A DNA stretch of 64,000 nt from Symsagittifera roscoffensis. Lineage: Eukaryota > Xenacoelomorpha > Acoela > Convolutidae. The number at the start of each line of letters is the position of its first letter. Positions within the stretch are counted from its first letter, which is position 1. The notes below the pieces were generated by a model. The model was given only the letters and a program-made list of their open reading frames with translations. It did not search any database and had not been told where the DNA came from. This document shows positions 37,976-47,213 of this stretch, in pieces. Location: positions 56,071,175 through 56,135,174 of the forward strand of contig NC_087069.1 of the NCBI RefSeq assembly GCF_963678635.1, in the 5' to 3' direction. The position numbers and the translations under genes are program-made.

Positions 37976-40371
37976 TTAAATTGTTTTTTCTGTCTCATTT
38001 TCACTGTCTGTGGAGTCGCAATTGATGTGGTTTAATTGCAATTCTGTGCTTCCGTTTTTATTAATACCAGTGGGGTCTGGTTGAAATTCTTCAGTTGCTT
38101 GTACCTGATTTATTTGTCTTTGATGTTTAGGTGTACTACTCCAATAATTTCGTTGGGAACTTTGAAAACGTGTGTTATTCCTATATGGTGACTGAGAGTA
38201 GTTTCTTTGTCCGTTGTTATAGCTTGAACTACTGTTTTGTGAATTGTTTCTGTTCTTACTGCAAGTTGTTTTATTGTTTCATTTTGTAGTATGTTGTTTG
38301 TTTCTTTCTGAATCAAACATTTTTGAGAATTCTTGTATGAATCTTTTCCAATCTGATATTTTTTCTATAGATAAAATTGAAAACCATTTTTGGGCTGCGC
38401 CGTCAGGTGTAGTTTGGGTTAAAGCTGTGCGTCTATATATCTAATTTTGATGAAGTGGCGAGTTTACTGGTTCAGGTCCTATATTTAAAACTAAATTTGC
38501 TGTGACTGCATTTAGGTAATCTTCTACAGAGTATTCAGGGTCTAAATACTGTAAATACTTTTAGTGGTTTATTTGATGATATTGATGATCCCCCCATTAG
38601 GTATGGATTCATAGTCAATTGCATTCATTCTGCGGCATGTGACATTTGAGAAAAAGTTTGTTAGTTGACTTTTTGTTTTTTCAGGTTGTTGTAAATAATA
38701 TGGCAGTGGAATTTCGTTATGCGTTTGGGTTGGTTGGTATGATTGTGTGTTAACTGGGTTTCGTTGTTGAAAATTACTGCTGTAAGATGTTGGATTATTT
38801 CTATGTTGTCGTATTTGTTCATATCGTGTGTAAGGTTCGAAAACATCTGGTTGGTCAATACTGTAAGAACGAGGTCTTTGGCTTGAATAAAATTGTTGAT
38901 GATTTGATTATAGTAATCTTCATCATCATATGGAAAATAATTTGGCGTATAATAATGAGGTTGATTTCTGATATGGTATTTACTTTGTACTATTTTTATT
39001 TTGTTGAAAAAATGGATAATTTTCACTTTGTTCCTGTGAGGATTGTGGTTGATCATGAAAATTTATTGAATTTGAAGTCGTTTGTGGTATATTTAGACTG
39101 TGAGAAAAGAAGTAGTCTTAAGTATTTGTTTTAAAAGGTTTTGTTGTTTTTGGTTCAATTACATAGTTGTAATTATGTTCTGCAAAATCATTCCTATGTG
39201 ATGTTTGTTGTTTGTATGATGGTTTGGTTACTGGTCGGACCGTTGAATAATCAATTTGTGAATATTTTTGTGCAACAGAGGGTTTTACTGTGGATTGTAT
39301 AATTATTTGTTGTAGCAATGGGTTTTTTAGTTTAGGAGTAAAATTGGGTTGAATAGGTGAAATGCTTCGTTGTGCTTCTGTTTTTGTTTTTATTTCAACA
39401 ATTTCTTCGCTTACAAAATGTGATGGAGTTTGTATATCTTGTTTTGTAAGATTTCTTGTTCCATTTAAGTTGTCATTATTTGTAAAAGTAGAGTTTAAAC
39501 TATTATTTCCAGTTCTTTCAGGGAAGAATGATTTATAGTTTAAAGGTGTTGCGTCAATTGTAAGTGGGTATACTCTAACATAATCTTTGTGAATAGAAAT
39601 AGTGCTAATTGTTTGACTTGATATATCAGTTGGTATATTCATAAAAGATTCTTGAGACCATTCAGGGTCCCAAACATAATCTGATTGTTCTGCTAATACG
39701 GTTTCGTCGCCTGTATTTTGTGGTCAGAATTTTTCCTTGCTTGTGCAATAAGATCAATATTTTGACTAAAATAATCGATTATGGACCATGCTAAGATCTA
39801 TTGTAAATCGTGTTTAACATGTTGTGTTATGTCATTACTTGTTAGATCTTCTCGGATTTCCATTTAAAAATTTTGAAAATATGTGTTTTTCTTGACGTAC
39901 AATTGTATGTTGAGATGTTTGACTTGGTGAATCGCTTTGAGGTTCTTTCAATTCTAATATCAATACATAGCTATAGATAAGTAAAAATACATCATTTGTG
40001 AATATTGAGTTTGCTCTTATTGAGTTTTGGTGTTGTATGCTTTTGATGTATTGTGTAAAAACTTTTGAAAATTCAAAATCTACGTCATCAGTTTGAATTA
40101 GATATCTGTCATGAAATGAATTTGGTGAATTGATTTCTATTGTGTAGATTCGATATTGTGATGTGAGACTACATATACCTTTAAGATAGTGTTAAAGAAG
40201 TTTTCTTTTGATTTTTACATCGGGAAATTCTCCTGTGCACGGACTTTTACCTTTTTTGAAAAAAATTGCGATTAAATTTTGGAAAAACTGTACCTGTCCT
40301 CGAGCTTCAGTCAATGGATGTATTAAGAGTGGAAGTAATAAATTTTCTGGGTTATCTTCGTTATGAATCAT
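37976..40371 (-). pseudogene. gag region, broken
   Basis: A frame opens with ATG at 40371 and runs about 180 codons with a single in-frame TAA (40192-40194). It continues through frames at 39118-39642 and 38661-39056 with shifts between them. Near 38280-38450 the minus strand shows TPDGAAQKWFSIL, then ISDWKRFIQEFSKMF, the W...F...F pattern of the capsid domain of retrotransposon Gag. No CCHC zinc knuckle was seen after the capsid, and the end is Asn/Gln/Ser-rich. Gag forms the particle shell. This copy is interrupted. Confidence 0.65.
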
Positions 40372-41333
40372 TTTTGTGTTGTATAACTGTTAGCGTGTAA
40401 TTTTCAATGTGTCTTATTGGTTGATTCCAATTGTACAATCGTATTGGTTTGTTTGTATTGCAATTTTTTAATCTACGTTTCCCTTTTATTGATGCTGGTG
40501 ACGTGGTTTTTGAGTCAGTGAATTATATTTGATCGTCAATTTGATGGTTTTTGTTTATTGAGTATTTTATATTGCGAAGTTCTTGTATTTCGGTTGTTTC
40601 TGATTCTGAGACTACGTTTCTTCTTTTTGAAAATCTTTTCCTTATAATTTGTTTTTGCTTGTTTTTTCTTTCTTAGTGTTTGTCTTTTTGTTCTTATGTA
40701 TCCTACTGATTATCTGTGTGGTGTGATTACGAGGTCGTATCTTTCGACGTTCATTAAACAATTATGTATTATGATTGTTTGTTTCTTGCCTAAAATGTCT
40801 CTTGACATAAGGTTTAGGATGATGGGTGCAAAACCTCGATTAGTGATTCTTATATCTGAGACTGATAGTTCCTACACTTTTTTGTGGTTAGCTTAACTTT
40901 GGTCGTATTGTTGGGCTGGAGAGAAAAGCGTATATCGATTCCTGAGAATGATTTTTACTTTCTCGTGACTATTTCTAAGCTAAGGTAGACCTGTCTAATC
41001 TTACTTAGGGGTTGTGATTTGTAATCAAGTGTTGGAGAATAGTAAGTCAATCCACAAGGTTCAGGTGTAATTAGAACTCTAGTAGTTCGGTAGATACTAT
41101 TTTATGACTTACTAAGTTTAAGTGTTTTAGCCTGGGTCATCTAAGAGGAGGGGGATCAAGTGAAGGATGAGTAACCGAAGTTCTTCACTGTTTATCTTAA
41201 TTAAAATGGCTAAATTTTTTTTTAAAATTTCTGTTAATTCTGGGTCATTGATAAGGGTTGGGTAGTGAGTTGACGTTTGAGGTCGGTAGACACTAATTAA
41301 ATTGAGAGGGGGAGAACAAAATTGTTCTATTTG

Positions 41334-41487
41334 ATCCAAGGTTAGGCCTTGATGATCAGAAATTTAGATATTGAGAAATTTAGAAATTTAAATATAGTTC
41401 AACTTAATTTAAAGATCCAAGGGAAGCCTTGATGATCTGTTATTTAAAATGAAATTACTTAAGTGAAAACAAGGATAAGCCTTGATA
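41334..41487. repeat. Three short repeats in the leader
   Basis: Related copies lie at 41334-41357 (CCAAGGTTAGGCCTTGATGA), 41415-41437 (CCAAGGGAAGCCTTGATGA) and 41469-41487 (ACAAGGATAAGCCTTGATA). Each has an AAGG...CCTT inverted core. Confidence 0.6.
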
Positions 41488-41644
41488 GTTTATTGATAAA
41501 AGGTTAGGGTTAGGTTTTAGTTTTCATGATGGTTAGTTTTTGAGATTTGCTGTTATGTTTTAGGTGATGAAGCTGGGATGAAGAGATGAATTATATATAC
41601 TAACGATTTATGATTTTTGTATTTTTATATTTAATAAATAGTTT

Positions 41645-41851
41645 TTCAAGATGTTATTTAATTTACAGCTGATTTAAGGAAAACGACGAGTGTCGTTTTG
41701 ATCAGTCATTATTGTACAATTATTAGGTTTTGAAGAATTATCTTCAATAACCTTTCATGGCGCTAAACCTAATAATTGTACAATAACGACTGATTAAAAC
41801 GACACTCGTCGTTTTCCTTAAATCAGCTGTAATTTAAATAACATCTTGAAA
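41645..41851. repeat. Foldback (86-bp arms, 34-bp spacer)
   Basis: The arms 41645-41730 and 41765-41851 are inverted copies with about three mismatches. They contain TTACAGCTGATTTAAGGAAA and CGACGAGTGTCG, which itself is partly palindromic. It could be a small foldback transposon inserted in the leader, or an RNA structure of the element. I saw no clear target duplication. Confidence 0.85.
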
Positions 41852-42150
41852 GTATTATGTCAGTAAATGAAAATTTAAATTTACTGCTGGTAGTATCCTA
41901 AATACAAAAGTTTGATCTCGTTTTTATCGTACTATCATGAAATCGATTGGTAGATTTCTTCCTAATCGTATGTCGTCTCTTGTTCGAGGTCTTCTTCCAA
42001 TACCGGCAAGCCTCGTATTGTTCGGAATATTGGATCTGATCTATGGAGTCGAAGAGACATATCTACTAAGTTTTTGTCATATAACATTTTTAAAATGCTG
42101 TATTTGTCTAATTCTAATCTAATTTTTGTCTAAATCTAGGTTAGTTAAGG

Positions 42151-42176
42151 TCTGTTCGAGACTTTTGGTCGCACCA
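42151..42176 (-). promoter_or_regulatory. Primer-binding site (tRNA complement)
   Basis: Two bases inside the 5' LTR the minus strand reads TGGTGCGACCAAAAGTCTCG. Its complement ends in CCA and, 20 bases before, has GTTCGA (42154-42159) as in a tRNA T loop. The tRNA species was not identified. Confidence 0.7.
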
Positions 42177-42178
42177 GA

Positions 42179-42554
42179 GGAGTTAAGTATTGGGTACATA
42201 CTCATGGAGTAATTTCAGATAAGGTACACCGTCTGCTCTTCACGCTATCATATTTTCGTCCCGATAGATTCGTGCAACTTCTTAGTCTAATACCAAGTAT
42301 CTTAATCTTACTCTTATATCTCCTAGTCTCAATAGTGTACACCGGTTTGCGCGAGTTAGTTCCAGAATGAGAACAACTGTATTCTAGGTTTTATTCAATT
42401 TGTTCTGGTGTTGAAACTACAAATAGTTTCAACACTTACAAATCAGTGGGCTGTTAGTTTGATGGAGTATGATTGGTTAGTATATAGAATAATTAATAGA
42501 GATAAAACATCATAATAATAACCAATGACAAATACTAGATTAGATCTGGTTCCA
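42179..42554 (-). repeat. 5' LTR (right copy)
   Basis: It matches the left LTR over its whole length at just under 90% by eye. On the + strand it starts GGAGTTAAG (a change from TG) and ends GGTTCCA. On its outer side lies the ATAA target duplication (42555-42558). The hairpin at 42408-42435 and the AATAAA are kept. Confidence 0.9.
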
Positions 42555-42558
42555 ATAA

Positions 42559-42821
42559 TGTGACCGTTTTTGGGCACACGTTAGTTGATGGTATGCGTTT
42601 ATTTCATCAAAATTTTAAAAAAAACGCTAAGATCTGTAAAAAACAGGTAACTTAAAGACCTAAAAAGCTGAGGACTTTTTTGGACAAGATTTGGACATTG
42701 TTTTTCGGGTGCAGTCAGGTTCAGTTCTTTTTTCATATTAAAAAAAAACAGTTTGCACACTCAGTAGTCATTAAAAGCCTCAAGCTAGTCATAATTTATT
42801 GAGCAGCCTAGTCCCTCTTAC
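42559..42821 (-). other. Intron between the LTR element and exon A
   Basis: Short unique AT-rich sequence directly beyond the target duplication. No feature was seen. Exon A's donor GTAAGAGG starts at 42821. Confidence 0.6.
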
Positions 42822-42929
42822 CTTCCATAGTCTGCCCCATGAGCTCTGCCTCATCCCTGATCTTCGGGCCCTCGTCCTCTATTACATGTAGCCATGCATT
42901 CACAACCACAAATGAGGAGTCAATGCCCA
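42822..42929 (-). CDS. Exon A of a Patched-related membrane protein gene, sterol-sensing domain segment (partial)
   Basis: The exon is 108 bp, with a T-rich tract ending GAAGCAG before it and donor GAAG|GTAAGA after it. Peptide: GIDSSFVVVNAW, then an acidic/basic stretch and DEAELMGQTME. In Patched, Dispatched and Patched-related proteins the corresponding place carries G-[IV]-[DG]-D-x-F followed by a W and, about 20 residues on, R-M-x-x-T-L. The match in order and spacing supports the family. The Asp pair usually seen is reduced to one (IDSS). It leaves one base, fitting exon B. The acceptor could instead be 3 bp upstream (start 42932). The protein is expected in the plasma or an internal membrane. 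Confidence 0.75.
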
Positions 42930-43059
42930 CTGCTTCAAGAACACAAACACAAAACAGACAAAAATGAATTAGCCGAAATAAAAAACATATTTTTTTCAGA
43001 GAGAACAGCCAGTATTTAAAATATCCTGTGTTTGGGAAAATTTGAACAATTCTGATAGT
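42930..43059 (-). other. Intron segment between exon A and satellite 3
   Basis: Short A-rich and unique sequence leading into the first degenerate monomer of satellite 3. No feature was recognised apart from the T-rich (minus strand) tract of exon A's acceptor. Confidence 0.6.
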
Positions 43060-46000
43060 GGGAAGACCAAGTAGTAGGAAGGGACTTGAACTGACCGAGT
43101 AGTAGGAGGGGGATGAAGAGGGCGAAGAGAGTGAGTTTGACTAACAGTGGACGGACCGCGAACTAGGAAGGTGATGAAGAGGGCGAAGAGGGTCAGTTTG
43201 GCTGACAGTGGACGGGCCGCGATCTAGGAAGGTGATGAAGAGGGCGAAGAGGGTCAGTTTGACTGACAGTGGACGGGCCGCGAACTAGGAAGGTGATGAA
43301 GAGGGCGAAGAGGGTGAGTTTGACTGACAGTGGACGGGCCGCGAACTAGGAAGGCGATGAAGAGGGCGAAGAGAGTGAGTTTGACTGACAGTGGACGGGC
43401 CGCGAACTAGGAAGGTGATGAAGAGGGCGAAGAGGGTCAGTTTGACTGACAGTGGACGGGCCGCGAACTAGGAAGGTGATGAAGAGGGCGAAGAGGGTCA
43501 GTTTGACTGACAGTGGACGGGCCGAGAACTAGGAAGGTGATGAAGAGGGCAAAGAGGGTGAGTTTGACTGACAGTGGACGGGCCGCGAACTATGATGGTG
43601 ATGAAGAGGGCGAAGAGAGTGAGTTTGACTGACAGTGGACGGGCCGCGAACTAGGAAGGTGATGAAGAGGGCGAAGAGGGTCAGTTTGACTGACAGTGGA
43701 CGGGCCGAGAACTAGGAAGGTGATGAAGAGGGCGAAGAGGGTCAGTTTGACTGACAGTGGACGGGCCGAGAACTAGGAAGGTGATGAAGAGGGCGAAGAG
43801 GGTGAGTTTGACTGACAGTGGACGGGCCGAGAACTATGAAGGTGATGAAGAGGGCGAAAAGGGTGAGTTTGACTGATAGTGGACTGACCGAGTACTGGGA
43901 AGGTGATGAAGAGGGCGAAGAGGGTGAGTTTGACTGACAGTGGACGGGCCGAGAACTATGAAGGTGATGAAGAGGGCGAAGAGGGTGAGTTTGACTGATA
44001 GTGGACTGACCGAGTACTAGGAAGGGGATGAAGAGGGCAACGAGGATTTAGTTTGACTGACAGTCGACGGGCCGAGAACGATGAAGGTGATGAAGAGGGC
44101 GAAGAGTGTGAATTTGACTGACAGTTGACGTGCCGAGAACTATGAAAGTGATGAAGAGGGCGAAGAGGGTGAGTTTGACTGATAGTGGACTGACCGAGTA
44201 CTAGGAAGGTGATGAAGAGGTCGAAGAGGGTGAGTTTGACTGACAGCGGACGGGCCAAAAACTATGAAGGTGATGAAGAGGGCGAAGAGGGTGAGTTTGA
44301 CTGATAGTGGACTGACCGAGTACTATGAAGGTGATGAAGAGAGCGAAGAGTGTGAATTTGACTGACAGTGGACGTGCCGAGAACTATGAAAGTGATGAAG
44401 AGGGCGAAGAGGGTGAGTTTGATTGATAGTGGACTGACCGAGTACTAGGAAGGTGATGAAGAGGGCGAAGAGGGTGAGTTTGACTGACAGCGGACGGACC
44501 GAAAACTATGAAGATGATGAAGAGGGCGAAGAGGGTGAGTTTGAATGACAGTGGACGGGGCGAGAACTAGGAAGGTGATGAAGAGGGCGAAGAGGGTGAG
44601 TTTGACTGACAGTGGACGGGCCGAGAACTATGAAAGTGATGAAGAGGGCGAAGAGGGTGAGTTTGATTGATAGTGGACTGACCGAGTACTAGGAAGGTGA
44701 TGAAGAGGGCGAAGAGGGTCAGTTTGACTGACAGTGGACGGGCCGAGAACTAGGAAGGTGATGAAGAGGGCGAAGAGGGTCAGTTTGACTGACAGTGGAC
44801 GGGCCGAGAACTAGGAAGGTGATGAAGAGGGCAAAGAGGGTGAGTTTGACTGACAGTGGACGGGCCGAGAACTATGAAGGTGATGAAGAGGGCGAAAAGG
44901 GTGAGTTTGACTGATAGTGGACTGACCGAGTACTGGGAAGGTGATGAAGAGGGCGAAGAGGGTGAGTTTGACTGACAGTGGACGGGCCGAGAACTATGAA
45001 GGTGATGAAGAGGGCGAAGAGGGTGAGTTTGACTGATAGTGGACTGACCGAGTACTAGGAAGGGGATGAAGAGAGCGAAGAGTGTGAATTTGACTGACAG
45101 TGGACGTGCCGAGAACTATGAAAGTGATGAAGAGGGCGAAGAGGGTGAGTTTGATTGATAGTGGACTGACCGAGAACTAGGAAGGTGATGAAGAGGGCGA
45201 AGAGGGTGAGTTTGACTGACAGTGGACGGGCCGAGAACTATGAAAGGGATGAAGAGGGCGAAGAGGGTGAGTTTGATTGATAGTGGACTGACCGAGTACT
45301 AGGAAGGTGATGAAGAGGGCGAAGAGGGTCAGTTTGACTGACAGTGGACGGGCCGAGAACTAGGAAGGTGATGAAGAGGGCGAAGAGGGTCAGTTTGACT
45401 GACAGTGGACGGGCCGAGAACTAGGAAGGTGATGAAGAGGGCGAAGAGGGTGAGTTTGACTGACAGTGGACGGGCCGAGAACTATGAAGGTGATGAAGAG
45501 GGCGAAAAGGGTGAGTTTGACTGATAGTGGACTGACCGAGTACTGGGAAGGTGATGAAGAGGGCGAAGAGGGTGAGTTTGACTGACAGTCGACGGGCCGA
45601 GAACGATGAAGGTGATGAAGAGGGCGAAGAGTGTGAATTTGACTGACAGTTGACGTGCCGAGAACTATGAAAGTGATGAAGAGGGCGAAGAGGGTGAGTT
45701 TGACTGATAGTGGACTGACCGAGTACTAGGAAGGTGATGAAGAGGTCGAAGAGGGTGAGTTTGACTGACAGAGGACGGGCCGAAAACTATGAAGGTGATG
45801 AAGAGGGCGAAGAGGGTGAGTTTGACTGATAGTGGACTGACCGAGTACTATGAAGGTGATGAAGAGAGCGAAGAGTGTGAATTTGACTGACAGTGGACGT
45901 GCCGAGAACTATGAAAGTGATGAAGAGGGCGAAGAGGGTGAGTTTGATTGATAGTGGACTGACCGAGTACTAGGAAGGTGATGAAGAGGGCGAAGAGGGT

Positions 46001-46274
46001 GAGTTTGACTGACAGCGGACGGACCGAAAACTATGAAGGTGATGAAGAGGGCGAAGAGGGTGAGTTTGAATGATAGTGGACTGACCGAGTACTAGGAAGG
46101 TGATGAAGAGGGCGAAGAGGGTGAATTTGACTGACAGTGGACGTGCCGAGAACTATGAAGGTGATGAAGAGGGAGAAGAGGGTGAGTTTGACTGATAGTG
46201 GATTGACCGAGTACTATGAAGGTGATGAAGAGAGCGAAGAGTGTGAATTTGACTGACAGTGGACATACCGAGAA

Positions 46275-47213
46275 CTATGAAGGTGATGAAGAGGGCGAAG
46301 AGGGTGAGTTTGACTGATAGTGGACTGATCGAGTACTGGGAAGGTGATGAAGAGGGCGAAGAGTGTGAGTTTGACTGACAGTGGACAGGCCGAGAACTAT
46401 GAAGGTGATGAAGAGGGCGAAGAGGGTGAGTTTGACTGATAGTGGACTGACCGAGTACCAGAAAGGGAATGAAGAGGGCAAAGAGGGTGAGTTTGACTGA
46501 CAGTCGACGGGCCGAGAACGATGAAGGTGATGAAGAGGGCGAAGAGGGTGAGTTTGACTGATAGTGGACTGACCGAGTACTATGAAGGTGATGAAGAGAG
46601 CGAAGAGTGTGAATTTGACTGACAGTGGACGTGCCGAGAACTATGAAAGTGATGAAGAGGGCGAAGAGGGTGAGTTTGATTGATAGTGGACTGACCGAGT
46701 ACTAGGAAGGTGATGAAGAGGGCGAAGAGGGTGAGTTTGACTGACAGCGGACGGACCGAAAACTATGAAGGTGATGAAGAGGGCGAAGAGGGTGAGTTTG
46801 AATGATAGTGGACTGACCGAGTACTAGGAAGGTGATGAAGAGGGCGAAGAGGGTGAATTTGACTGACAGTGGACGTGCCGAGAACTATGAAGGTGATGAA
46901 GAGGGAGAAGAGGGTGAGTTTGACTGATAGTGGATTGACCGAGTACTATGAAGGTGATGAAGAGAGCGAAGAGTGTGAATTTGACTGACAGTGGACATAC
47001 CGAGAACTATGAAGGTGATGAAGAGGGGGAAGAGGATGAGTTTGACTGATAGTGGACTGATCGAGTACTGGGAAGGTGATGAAGAGGGCGAAGAGTGTGA
47101 GTTTGACTGACAGTGGACAGGCCGAGAACTATGAAGGTGATGAAGAGGGCGAAGAGGGTGAGTTTGACTGATAGTGGACTGACCGAGTACCAGAAAGGGA
47201 ATGAAGAGGGCAA
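46275..47213. repeat. 732-bp (12-mer) higher-order duplication in satellite 3
   Basis: The block around 46275-46481 recurs at 47007-47213, an offset of 732 bp or 12 monomers, with the same rare variants such as GGACATACCGAGAACTATG and GTACCAGAAAGGGAATGAAG. Confidence 0.8.

Larger units (their letters stand above)
40372..42158 (-). other. Long 5' leader of the LTR element
   Basis: About 1.8 kb separates the primer-binding site from the first gag ATG. It holds a small frame at 41127-41339 (70 codons, Leu-rich, ending LLLDDPG) of unknown meaning, a large foldback (41645-41851), and three short repeats of the type CCAAGG-N-AAGCCTTGATGATC. Nothing else was recognised. Confidence 0.5.
25121..42554 (-). 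mobile_element. 17.4-kb Ty3/gypsy-type LTR retrotransposon, decayed
   Basis: Direct repeats of about 370 bp bound the element. The 4-bp sequence ATAA flanks both ends (25117-25120 and 42555-42558). On the minus strand a primer-binding site follows the 5' LTR, and gag, protease, RT, RNase H and integrase follow in gypsy order, all interrupted by stops or frameshifts. About 8 kb between integrase and the 3' LTR hold an envelope-like region and unfamiliar frames. The length is about twice that usual for gypsy-like elements (commonly 5-9 kb). The LTRs differ at roughly 10% of positions by eye, so the insertion is old. It lies in the intron between exons A and B, in the same orientation as the gene. 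Confidence 0.9.

Noticed and set aside
38787-39134. A 115-codon + strand frame
   Set aside because: It is antisense to the gag region and rich in Val/Ile/Phe, as expected from the complement of Asn/Lys/His-rich coding sequence.
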